Of a stretch of 5,506 bases of DNA, positions 1 to 5,206 are shown piece by piece (the stretch's first letter is position 1; each line of letters starts with the position of its first letter). The DNA lies in NCBI GenBank assembly GCA_945869935.1, contig CAMBSA010000163.1:1-5506 (forward strand). The letters run 5' to 3'. The notes under the pieces were generated by a model, which had not been told where the DNA came from, searched no databases, and saw only the letters and a program-made list of their open reading frames with translations. The position numbers and the translations under genes were made by a program. This DNA comes from Bordetella parapertussis (GTDB lineage Bacteria; Pseudomonadota; Gammaproteobacteria; Burkholderiales; SG8-39).

Positions 1-25
1 CAGCAGGGCAACACGTGGAGACATC

Positions 26-367
26 ATGGGATCAATTTCGGTGGAACAGTTTCTCGAGCACCCGGACAGGGTGCTGTCCGATGCTCAGCTTGGAGAGATC
101 GACATCGTGACCAGGGACGACGAACCGGTGTTAATGGCAGTACCCATGGGACAGAGTCTCGACAGCCCGGGGGTGCGAATGGAACTCGCCATGTCCCTGT
201 TCGATCGCGATCAGGTGAGCGTCGGCGTGGCGTCACGAATCGCCGGGCTGTCAATCCGCGAGACCATCGACGAGCTCGGCCGGCGAGGCATACCTGTGGC
301 GCGCTACACCGGAGACGAATTTGCGGAAGAGATGAAATATGTCCGCAGCCTTGCTGATCGCCGATAG
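26..367 (+). CDS. UPF0175-family antitoxin with Phd-like N-terminus
   Basis: This 113-residue protein is probably the antitoxin of a type II module whose toxin would be the DUF3368 PIN-like protein encoded just downstream. Residues about 1-43 look like the DNA-binding Phd/YefM fold (SISVEQFLEHPDRVL, then DIVTRDDEPVLMAVP). Residues about 52-110 match the UPF0175 pattern: LAMSLFDRDQVSVGVASRIA, then a helix-turn-helix-like SIRETIDELGRRGIPV and the YTGDEFAEEM tail. The ATG at 26 is supported by a GGAG at 17-20, five bases upstream. Its 3' end overlaps the toxin start by 29 nt, a normal arrangement for coupled TA genes. UPF0175 antitoxins are commonly paired with DUF3368 toxins. The gene looks intact although its partner is broken. 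The family assignment comes from sequence pattern by eye; autoregulation by the Phd-like domain is inferred. Confidence 0.8.
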   Translation: MGSISVEQFLEHPDRVLSDAQLGEIDIVTRDDEPVLMAVPMGQSLDSPGVRMELAMSLFDRDQVSVGVASRIAGLSIRETIDELGRRGIPVARYTGDEFAEEMKYVRSLADRR

Positions 368-473
368 CGGTCCGCTCATCGCACTGGCACGGCTGGATCT
401 GCTTCATTTGCCGGGTCGCTATTTCGAAACGGTCCTTGTCCCTTCCGTAGTTTGGGACGAAATCATGCGCTAG
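339..473 (+). pseudogene. DUF3368 PIN-like toxin, truncated
   Basis: The reading frame from the ATG at 339 encodes 44 residues that match the start of DUF3368 (PIN-like RNase) toxins: LLIADSGPLIALARLDLLHLP, then a conserved-looking VLVPSVVWDEIMR, then a TAG stop at 471-473. The aspartate in IADSGPLI corresponds to the first acidic residue of the PIN active site. Family members are usually around 150 residues, so roughly the last hundred, with the remaining acidic residues, are missing. After the stop the same frame continues for a few plausible residues (PGDDETPLL) and ends again near 560 without any recognisable PIN C-terminus. The gene overlaps the upstream antitoxin by 29 nt, so it is the natural partner. 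It is very unlikely to be an active nuclease. A very short functional protein cannot be excluded but is not supported. Confidence 0.75.
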
Positions 474-600
474 CCGGGGGATGACGAGACGCCGCTCCTT
501 CGCTTTAGCAATCGTTCGGTCGCTGGAGGTGTGAGATTCCGGTTGACACCTACGCCTTGAAAGACCCCCGCAAGGATCAGGGACTGACCTGGAGAAATGG
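474..600. other. Degenerate intergenic stretch after the broken toxin
   Basis: No intact gene is seen. A TTGACA hexamer lies at 543-548, but there is no acceptable -10 box 16-18 bp downstream, so I do not call a promoter. A short open stretch near 530-603 (residues VDTYALKDPRKDQGLTWRNG before a stop) could be the tail of a lost gene; I do not recognise it. The GGAG at 591-594 is the ribosome binding site of the next gene. Confidence 0.4.
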
Positions 601-849
601 ATGAGAGCCATCAAACTCACTGCCCGCATCGACCAGAACCATCGCCTTGAAATCCAGTTGCCCGACACAGTTCCTGAAGGCGACGCCGAAATCATCGTCC
701 TGTTCCCGTCAGACGTCCCGAGTGAAGCCCGCCGCCGTAGCCATCTGAAGGATCTGTTTGAGCAGCTTGCCCTCACCAATCACCCGGGGCGCTCCGCAGC
801 GGAGATAGATCGTGAACTGGCCAAGGAAAGAAACGGCTGGGGCCAATGA
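601..849 (+). CDS. Lone small antitoxin-like protein (VapB/DUF104-like)
   Basis: This 82-residue protein begins MRAIKLTARIDQNHRLEIQL, a short beta-rich N-terminus, followed by LPDTVPEGDAEIIVLFPS. This is the pattern of small antitoxins found upstream of PIN-domain (VapC-type) toxins. The C-terminal half is helical and charged and contains RSAAEIDRELAKERNGW, typical of the toxin-binding tail. The ATG at 601 has a GGAG at 591-594, six bases upstream. The stop TGA overlaps an ATG (ATGA at 846-849), which is where a translationally coupled toxin would start, but the frame opened there has no PIN motifs and runs into the 36-bp repeats. The toxin therefore seems to have been lost or replaced. The antitoxin role is inferred from the family pattern and from the TA-rich neighbourhood; the subfamily is uncertain. 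Confidence 0.65.
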   Translation: MRAIKLTARIDQNHRLEIQLPDTVPEGDAEIIVLFPSDVPSEARRRSHLKDLFEQLALTNHPGRSAAEIDRELAKERNGWGQ

Positions 850-888
850 TGTGTCGCACCCATCCACGCAGTCGGACGGCACCCGACA

Positions 889-994
889 GTCAGCACGAAG
901 CCCTGAACTCAAAGGGATTGAGACTTTGGTTTGGTTGTTGTTACTGCTTGGGTGCTGCGTCAGCACGAAGCCCTGAGCTCAAAGGGATTGAGAC
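889..994 (+). CRISPR. Two-repeat CRISPR-like array
   Basis: Two 36-bp direct repeats lie at 889-924 and 959-994. They are identical except for one base (A at 907, G at 977) and are separated by a unique 34-bp segment at 925-958. A 36/34 repeat-spacer geometry is typical of CRISPR arrays. The repeat ends in ATTGAGAC, close to the ATTGAAAC/G end that forms the 8-nt crRNA 5' handle in many type I and III systems, so transcription would be on the plus strand. Inside the repeat, CCCT and AGGG can pair across an 8-nt loop. No cas gene is present in the window and the spacer target is unknown. The array is too small to be certain; another class of dispersed repeat is possible. Confidence 0.65.
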
Positions 995-1022
995 CCCCCC
1001 GACAAGCAGGACCTGCGAAGGC

Positions 1023-1343
1023 TCAGAGATCCAGCCAGACTCTCAGTAATGCGCTGACCGCTTCCAGTTCGACGGAAGTCACCGCGCCGATGCGGTTCGC
1101 CAGTCGAGTCAAGGGCAGGCTCATGATCTTGTCGATCATCACTTGCGAAGGGACAGCAAGACCGTTTGAAAGGGTGGGATCGATCCGCACACGCAGTCTG
1201 GAATCCACGAGGTGCGAGGACAGCAGGCAAACGGTAACTGTCGGAGGCGATGCGTTGAAATCATCCCCTTGCACGATGATCGCGGGTCTGACTTTCCCAA
1301 GAAAACCCGGCGGATTGCAGTAATAGAGATCGCCCCGCTTCAC
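1023..1343 (-). CDS. MazF/PemK-family mRNA interferase toxin
   Basis: This is a 106-residue toxin of the MazF/PemK family, whose members are ribosome-independent endoribonucleases that cleave mRNA at short sequences. The family pattern is clear: KRGDLYYCN at residues 2-10, a loop ending in K17-VRP with the basic R19, then AIIVQGDDFN at 21-30. Near the middle are SNGLAVPSQVMIDKI (59-73) and the terminal IGAVTSVELEAVSALLRVWL. Length and domain are complete. It starts at GTG (1343-1341), which overlaps the antitoxin stop TGA in a 4-nt GTGA, implying translational coupling; no strong separate ribosome binding site is visible. The gene ends only 28 bp from the second CRISPR-like repeat and is read toward it, so read-through would produce RNA antisense to the repeats. 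Activity cannot be judged from sequence, but nothing appears broken. Confidence 0.85.
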   Translation of the reverse strand: MKRGDLYYCNPPGFLGKVRPAIIVQGDDFNASPPTVTVCLLSSHLVDSRLRVRIDPTLSNGLAVPSQVMIDKIMSLPLTRLANRIGAVTSVELEAVSALLRVWLDL

Positions 1344-1555
1344 CGATCAGGCCAGTCCAGGTAATCCTGCCAATCATCGTCCTTGTCTGCCGCGCGCAAC
1401 ACCACGAGTTCGTGCATGGGATCCACCGCGGGGCGCGCAGACTGAGCGCGTACCGTGGCAATAGTCTTGCCGGCGCTCTTCAACGCAACCGATTCACCCT
1501 TCTGCAGCGCTTTCAGCGCTTTGGGCGACAGCGTGCTTGCATCAATGGTGGCCAT
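1340..1555 (-). CDS. Antitoxin of the MazF-type module (Phd/MazE-like)
   Basis: This 71-residue protein precedes the MazF-type toxin and overlaps it by 4 nt. The N-terminus (residues 1-40) contains STLSPKALKALQKGESVALKS and GKTIATVRAQ, resembling the Phd/YefM-like DNA-binding domain in which a helix is followed by a 'GESV.L...GK.IA.V' strand pair. The C-terminus is acidic (ADKDDDWQDYLDWPDR), as expected for the flexible tail that wraps and neutralises a toxin. The ATG at 1555-1553 is chosen because a GGAG on the minus strand (plus-strand 1562-1565) lies six bases upstream and a TATAAT box lies just before that. The open frame extends further upstream through the third repeat, but that part has no signal for translation. 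The exact antitoxin class (MazE or Phd) is uncertain. Confidence 0.75.
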   Translation of the reverse strand: MATIDASTLSPKALKALQKGESVALKSAGKTIATVRAQSARPAVDPMHELVVLRAADKDDDWQDYLDWPDR

Positions 1556-1560
1556 GAGAG

Positions 1561-1605
1561 TCTCCGTCTGCGGAGAATTATACCTGCGGCCTGTTTCACG
1601 GCCCA
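1561..1605 (-). promoter_or_regulatory. Promoter and likely operator of the MazF-type operon
   Basis: On the minus strand a perfect TATAAT lies at plus-strand 1577-1582, about 22 bases before the antitoxin ATG. The -35 region (around 1600-1605, TGGGCC) is poor, so the promoter may need an activator or be weak. Directly downstream is a perfect inverted repeat, TCTCCG-N4-CGGAGA (1561-1576), which spans the expected transcription start and includes the ribosome binding site. It is a good candidate operator for TA autorepression, or could form a short hairpin masking the ribosome binding site. Confidence 0.55.
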
Positions 1606-1690
1606 TCTCCGGACCGTCGCTCGCGCGCATCGGTCCGCGGCGACTTGATTTGACACTCCCCGAAGAATGAACCGCGTCGCCTCGTGCATC

Positions 1691-1726
1691 GTCAGCACGA
1701 AGCCCTGAACTCAAAGGGATTGAGGC
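1691..1726 (+). repeat. Third copy of the 36-bp CRISPR-like repeat
   Basis: This copy matches the first repeat (889-924) over 36 bp with a single difference, G instead of A at 1725, in the next-to-last base. It lies in the same orientation, 696 bp after the end of the second repeat. A changed 3' end is often seen in the terminal (leader-distal) repeat of an array. The interval between repeats 2 and 3 holds the MazF-type TA pair on the opposite strand. No further copy is seen at the expected 70-bp step on either side. Confidence 0.7.
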
Positions 1727-1761
1727 CGTGCTCCGTGTTATATCAGTAGTTTTATCGAAAT

Positions 1762-1794
1762 CACCCGCTTTCAATCGCGGGTGCTGGGGTTTTT
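1762..1794 (+). terminator. Hairpin with nearby T-tract, possible terminator
   Basis: CACCCGC (1762-1768) pairs perfectly with GCGGGTG (1777-1783) around an 8-nt loop. On the plus strand a run of five T (1790-1794) follows six bases after the stem. The gap makes it a weak intrinsic terminator. It lies between the third repeat and the end of the tct gene, so it could end plus-strand transcription across the repeats or minus-strand transcription from tct (where no good T-run follows). Confidence 0.35.
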
Positions 1795-1822
1795 CCGAAG
1801 AAAGTTGAAGATTTTTGGACAC

Positions 1823-3136
1823 TCAGTCTTCCACCAGCGTCGTCTTCCTCCAGCGCTTCAAGGCCGGCAGCGCCGCGCCGATAGCGAGCAGCAGCGCCGC
1901 CGCGAGGCACACCGCCGAGATCGGCCGGGTGACGAAAAAGCTCCAGTCGCCTTCGCCCGCGATCAGGCTGCGGCGCAGGTGCACCTCCAGCAGCGGGCCA
2001 AGCACGAAGCCGAGCACCAGCGGCGCGAGGTCGTGACCTGAGCGGCGCAGCAGGTAGCCGAGCACGCCGAAGCCCGCCATCAGGTAGAGGAAGAACACCG
2101 AGCCGGTGGTGCCGTACACGCCGATCACGCAGAACATCAGGATCAGCGGGAACAGCGGGAACAGCACGCCGTAGGGAATGCGCAGCAGCTGCACCCAGAT
2201 GCCGATGAGCGGCAGGTTGAGCACCAGCAGCATCACGTTGCCGATGTACATGCTCGCGACCACGCCCCAGAACAGCGCCGGGTTGTTGGCGATGAGCAGC
2301 GGGCCGGGCGCCACGCCCTGCACGATCAGCGCGCCGAGCAGGATGCCGAGGATCACGTTGGGCGGAATGCCGAGGGTGAGCAGCGGGATGAAGGCGGAAC
2401 TCGCCGCCGCGTTGTTCGCCGCTTCCGGGCCGGCGACGCCTTCGATCGCGCCATGGCCGAAGCGCTCGGGTATCGCCGACACTCTCTTTTCCACCGCATA
2501 CGACGCGAAGGATGCGATCACGCCGCCCCCGCCCGGCAGCAGGCCAAGCAGGAAGCCGAGCGCCGAGCCGCGCGCGATCGGCCAGCGGCTTGCGCGCCAT
2601 TCCGCGAGGCTGGGCAGGATGCGCTGGATCTTGCCCTCGATGATGCTGCGCGTGACGTTCTGCTCGAGGTTGAACAGGACTTCCGACACGCCGAACAGGC
2701 CCACGATCAGCGTGATCACGTCCATGCCGTCGATGAACTGCGGCGCATCGAATGTAAAACGCTGCACGCCGAGCGCGAGCTTGAATAGCGCATGGCAGAT
2801 GCCCGATCCCGCAACCGCATAGGCGATCGATCGCGGCCACGACTGTTTGCCGATTGCGACGAACACCGCGAGCAGGAAGGCAAAGGTCGAAAGCAGAAAG
2901 CCCGCGGGTTCGAGCAACGCAATATAGAGGAGCAGCGCGACGATCACCGTGATCTGTCGCCCGGGCAAGGTCCACGGCGCCACGGACGATTCACGACGGC
3001 GACGCATCACGGTGTACAGCCCGTCACCAATCGCCACCACCGCCATCAGCACACCGAGACAAAAGGCGAGCAGCCCCGCGCCGGGCTCATCAAGCGTGCC
3101 CATGCCGAGCGCGCGTGCCTGCAGCGCGATGAACAC
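1823..3136 (-). CDS. TctB-TctA fusion, tripartite tricarboxylate transporter remnant
   Basis: This 437-residue membrane protein combines two subunits of a tripartite tricarboxylate transporter, which imports carboxylates using a periplasmic binding protein (TctC, absent here). Residues 1 to about 124 match the small permease TctB (DUF1468): LDEPGAGLLAFCLGV, a basic loop RRRR, then LLLYIALLEPAGFLLSTFAFLL. From about residue 125 (GVQRFTFD) the protein matches the C-terminal two thirds of the large permease TctA, including LPGGGGVIASFASYAVEKR (200-218), FGHGAIEGVAGPEAANNAAA (226-245) and LTLGIPPN (253-260). TctA is normally about 500 residues; its first ~190 residues, with the first PGxG half, are absent. 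The GTG at 3136 is the only usual start codon, but TctB-like sequence continues upstream in frame (ITRALWGALG) to 3199 before a stop, so the 5' end is probably damaged. Transport function is doubtful. It lies downstream of hipA on the same strand, 117 bp away. Confidence 0.75.
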   Translation of the reverse strand: MFIALQARALGMGTLDEPGAGLLAFCLGVLMAVVAIGDGLYTVMRRRRESSVAPWTLPGRQITVIVALLLYIALLEPAGFLLSTFAFLLAVFVAIGKQSWPRSIAYAVAGSGICHALFKLALGVQRFTFDAPQFIDGMDVITLIVGLFGVSEVLFNLEQNVTRSIIEGKIQRILPSLAEWRASRWPIARGSALGFLLGLLPGGGGVIASFASYAVEKRVSAIPERFGHGAIEGVAGPEAANNAAASSAFIPLLTLGIPPNVILGILLGALIVQGVAPGPLLIANNPALFWGVVASMYIGNVMLLVLNLPLIGIWVQLLRIPYGVLFPLFPLILMFCVIGVYGTTGSVFFLYLMAGFGVLGYLLRRSGHDLAPLVLGFVLGPLLEVHLRRSLIAGEGDWSFFVTRPISAVCLAAALLLAIGAALPALKRWRKTTLVED

Positions 3137-3235
3137 GCCGAGTGCGCCCCAGAGGGCGCGGGTGATGAGGGTTTCAGTTACGGGGAATGATTCATCCGAT
3201 TATTTGCGGTCTCAGCGCACTGTTCGAGGTAGCTT

Positions 3236-3264
3236 GAAGAGAGAAGACTGCCGTCATCCGGCAG
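3236..3264 (-). terminator. Possible terminator at the end of hipA
   Basis: On the minus strand CTGCCG (plus 3264-3259) pairs with CGGCAG (plus 3253-3248) around a 5-nt loop that contains part of the hipA stop codon. It is followed by the pyrimidine stretch TCTTCTCTCTTC rather than a clean T-run. It may end hipBA transcription, but efficiency is uncertain. Confidence 0.4.
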
Positions 3265-4594
3265 GCATGGACTCAAGCTGCTTCGCGGACTTCGCGAGGC
3301 CCTTCAGGATTGCATCGAGCACGTACTGCGGAAATCCCTTGGGCAGATTCTTCTGGACCGCGGCAATGACGCCGGGCGTCGCGGCCAGAACATCCTTTAT
3401 AAGCGGCTCGGCATTTTCACCCACGCCGCATTGTGCGGCCATGGCGTTGAAGTGCCTGCGCTGGATGGTCTTCAGCAGGTAGTGCTTGTTCTTGCCGCGC
3501 ACCGACATGGCGAGCTTTGCGTTTTGCAATGAAATCCTGTTGGGCCCTTCGCCGATGACGGGCCAGATCGACAGCACATCGTAGAGCGGCGTCAGTTGAA
3601 AACGGCCCTGACTGAGTATTCGAATGCTGAAATTCTTCGCGTGCCCGTCCGTGGCGGCAAGCATCCAGAACAGAAGCTGGGCCTTGAGCAGGCACGCCAG
3701 ATCGGCATCGCGATTGACCGAGCCTCGCAGGATCCGCGCGATGTCGAGCAGGCCCGGGCCGCGTTCGCTCTCGTACTTCATCGAGGAAGGCGTGGCGGTG
3801 GCCTGGCAGAAATCTTCCTGCACGAGGCGCAGCCAGTACTTCCCGCTCGAGTGGAGCTGCCGGTCGAATCGTTCCACCACCAGCACCTTCTGCGAACCGA
3901 ACCGCCCGATCTCGCAGTTGGCCACAGGCAGGCCGTAGGCGCGCAAAATCCGCGCGCACAGCCATTCGTTCTCAACCGACGTTCGCATGTCGGCCTGCAT
4001 CCCGCCCACCCGTCCGAGCGGCAGCTTGAAGATGTGCGTCGTGGGCGTGGCCCCCCGCGGCCGGCACCATTTGCCCTCGTGCTTGAGGAAGGCGGTTTTT
4101 TCCTGGGCGCCCGCGATCGAAATCCGCAAGTCATCATCCGCAGGACGTGACGCCACAGACGTTGGCGCTACCGTGTGAATCAGGGCGCGCTCGACCTCGG
4201 CCTCGGAGAGCGGGACCGCATCGATCGCACGCACGCCCTTCGGTTGCTCACCTGATGGGAGCAACTGCACCGCACCGACGCAATCGCGCCCGATCGCGGC
4301 AAGAAGATCAAATGCGTCGCGCGAACCGGTATGAAAGCGTTCCTGGACCCGCTTGCGGATGAGATCGGCATCGGGCAGCAGGTTGTCGAAATAGCACTCG
4401 ACGGGCCGGCCCTTGATCGAGCCCCGGTCGAGACTGAACGGCAGGGAAAGCGACAGCGGACGTCCCTCCTCCGACTCGACCCAGGTCGGGTCGTACTGGA
4501 ACTCCGTCTCGCCCCGGGCAGGAATGCGCCACTCCCCGGCGAGCTTGCCGTTCGCCCACACCGAGAGTGCGCGTGCTTGGGATCGTCTGCCCAT
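3254..4594 (-). CDS. hipA: HipA serine/threonine kinase toxin
   Basis: HipA is a kinase toxin; the E. coli protein phosphorylates glutamyl-tRNA synthetase and promotes dormancy and persistence. This 446-residue copy is full length and close in layout to E. coli HipA. The N-terminal subdomain carries the conserved YFDNLLPD (68-75). The glycine-rich loop ISIAGAQEKTAF is at 158-169; S159 corresponds to the autophosphorylated Ser150 of E. coli. ATP- and substrate-site segments follow: TPTTHIFKLP (183-192), VERFDR (240-245), QEDFCQ (259-264) and KYESERGPG (273-281). The catalytic loop is ATDGHAKNFS (314-323, D316), and the metal-binding D339 lies in PLYDV. All key residues are present, so the kinase is predicted to be active. 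ATG at 4594 is chosen because a GGAG lies eight bases upstream and hipB ends two bases before it; the open frame extends further but through hipB. It is co-transcribed with and neutralised by HipB. Confidence 0.95.
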   Translation of the reverse strand: MGRRSQARALSVWANGKLAGEWRIPARGETEFQYDPTWVESEEGRPLSLSLPFSLDRGSIKGRPVECYFDNLLPDADLIRKRVQERFHTGSRDAFDLLAAIGRDCVGAVQLLPSGEQPKGVRAIDAVPLSEAEVERALIHTVAPTSVASRPADDDLRISIAGAQEKTAFLKHEGKWCRPRGATPTTHIFKLPLGRVGGMQADMRTSVENEWLCARILRAYGLPVANCEIGRFGSQKVLVVERFDRQLHSSGKYWLRLVQEDFCQATATPSSMKYESERGPGLLDIARILRGSVNRDADLACLLKAQLLFWMLAATDGHAKNFSIRILSQGRFQLTPLYDVLSIWPVIGEGPNRISLQNAKLAMSVRGKNKHYLLKTIQRRHFNAMAAQCGVGENAEPLIKDVLAATPGVIAAVQKNLPKGFPQYVLDAILKGLAKSAKQLESMPAG

Positions 4595-4596
4595 CC

Positions 4597-4845
4597 CTAC
4601 CACTCCGTCCGGGATGATGCCTTCGGGGCCGGTCGATCCTGGATGACCAGTTCCAGGCCGAGCAGATTGGCAAGCGCGAGGAGCCGGTCGACCGTGAGCG
4701 TGCCGGGGGTCGCTTCGATCTCGGACAGGCGGTTCTGGCTGATCGCCAGCTTGGCGGCCAACGCGCTCTGCGAGAGCCCGGAGGCGCGCCTGCGCGTCGC
4801 GAGGATTTGTCCCAGTTGAGCGCCATGGGTGAGGATCTGCTTCAT
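4597..4845 (-). CDS. hipB: HipB antitoxin, XRE-type repressor
   Basis: HipB binds and inhibits HipA and represses the hipBA promoter. This 82-residue protein contains an XRE/HTH_3 helix-turn-helix at about residues 12-66: LGQILATRRRASGLSQSALA, then KLAISQNRLSEIEATPGTLTVDRLLALANLLGLEL. The short tail ends in EW; the E. coli protein also ends in EW, and its last tryptophan contacts HipA, so the shared ending fits a conserved pairing. It starts at ATG 4845, with only a weak ribosome binding site (GTGTGCAGAC) upstream. It ends two bases before hipA in a tight operon. Three symmetric sites immediately upstream are the likely binding targets for autorepression. Confidence 0.93.
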   Translation of the reverse strand: MKQILTHGAQLGQILATRRRASGLSQSALAAKLAISQNRLSEIEATPGTLTVDRLLALANLLGLELVIQDRPAPKASSRTEW

Positions 4846-4855
4846 GTCTGCACAC

Positions 4856-4925
4856 TTATCGGCATTAGCGATAAACAGGATATATCGGTTTAAGCGATAA
4901 ATGTCAAATATCGCTTATGTCGATA
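4856..4925. promoter_or_regulatory. Three phased HipB operators
   Basis: Three inverted repeats of form TATCG-N7-CGATA lie at 4857-4873, 4883-4899 and 4909-4925. The first extends to TTATCG-N7-CGATAA. Centres are at 4865, 4891 and 4917, exactly 26 bp apart. Site 1 covers the predicted start of transcription, site 2 the region between -10 and -35, and site 3 lies just upstream of -35. Between sites 2 and 3 is a longer palindrome, TAAGCGATA-N9-TATCGCTTA (4891-4917). The E. coli HipB operator is TATCC-N8-GGATA, so the same design with a changed arm is evident. Binding by HipB is inferred. Confidence 0.8.
4879..4907 (-). promoter_or_regulatory. hipBA promoter
   Basis: On the minus strand a perfect -35 TTGACA (plus 4907-4902) is followed after exactly 17 bp by a -10 box TATATC (plus 4884-4879; four of six consensus bases). 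Transcription would begin near 4872, leaving a leader of about 27 nt before hipB. The strong -35 and ideal spacing suggest a good sigma-70 promoter that must be held down by HipB through the overlapping operators. Confidence 0.8.
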
Positions 4926-5095
4926 CCGGCACACCCGTGGACCGGCGCCGACAATCGACCACCGCGCGGCGGCCGTGCTCGTAGTGATCGGACGCAGGTA
5001 GGTGTGCATCGCAATCGCCACGCCCTCCTGCCAGACGCCCTTCGCCGCGAGGCATTGGATGCCGAGCTTGCAACTATCCGATTTTTTGTAACATT
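4926..5095. other. Region between hip operators and higB remnant
   Basis: No gene is recognised on either strand. A minus-strand frame reads through KLGIQCLAAKGVWQEGVA and then IAMHTYLRPITT without stop, but it has no clear start and I do not recognise it; it could be a fragment of a lost gene. The missing N-terminal part of the HigB toxin is not found here in any frame. Confidence 0.4.
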
Positions 5096-5197
5096 GTGAA
5101 TAGTCATTGGGCGGTATGGGTCGATGGCAATACCCGACTCACTTTTCTATTTGAAGGCAAGGACGCGATCCTTGTCGATTATCAGGACTATCACTAG
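5096..5197 (+). pseudogene. HigB toxin, C-terminal remnant
   Basis: The frame ending at the TAG 5195-5197 encodes HWAVWVDGNTRLTFLFEG, then KDAILVDYQDYH, which matches the C-terminus of HigB/RelE-type toxins (pattern 'W.VWV.GN.R.TF.FE...A..VDY.DYH'). HigB toxins are ribosome-dependent mRNA endonucleases of about 90-95 residues. Only about 30 C-terminal residues are recognisable; the sequence before NSHW no longer resembles HigB, so the N-terminal two thirds are lost. A threonine (GNTR) replaces the tryptophan usual in GNWR. It sits nine bases before the HigA start, exactly where the toxin should end, and its stop codon forms part of the higA ribosome binding site. The GTG at 5096 is only the first in-frame start-like codon, not an evident true start. 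Confidence 0.75.
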
Positions 5198-5206
5198 GAG
5201 CACGAC

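Noticed and set aside
543..571. TTGACA as a promoter for the lone antitoxin
   Set aside because: No -10-like hexamer at 16-18 bp downstream; that position is C-rich.
24..779. Long minus-strand open frame of 251 codons
   Set aside because: It lies antisense to two recognisable antitoxin genes, has arginine/serine-rich low-complexity composition and no family motif; a shadow of high-GC coding DNA.
1006..1016. Palindrome GCAGG-A-CCTGC next to the end of the MazF-type gene as a terminator
   Set aside because: The one-base loop cannot form a stable RNA hairpin and no T-run follows; it may only be a chance palindrome.
846..1049. Open frame starting at the ATGA overlap after the lone antitoxin
   Set aside because: It translates straight through both 36-bp repeats and the spacer and has no PIN-toxin motif.
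1621..1656. Possible degenerate fourth repeat one 70-bp step before the third
   Set aside because: No meaningful match to the 36-bp repeat on either strand.
1761..2975. Minus-strand open frame of 404 codons
   Set aside because: Same strand but another frame of the tct fusion; arginine/alanine-rich and without hydrophobic segments, while the 1823-3136 frame shows clear TctB and TctA motifs.
4917..5099. Plus-strand 60-codon frame as the missing N-terminus of HigB
   Set aside because: It lacks HigB N-terminal motifs and overlaps the third hip operator; the translated sequence is unrelated.
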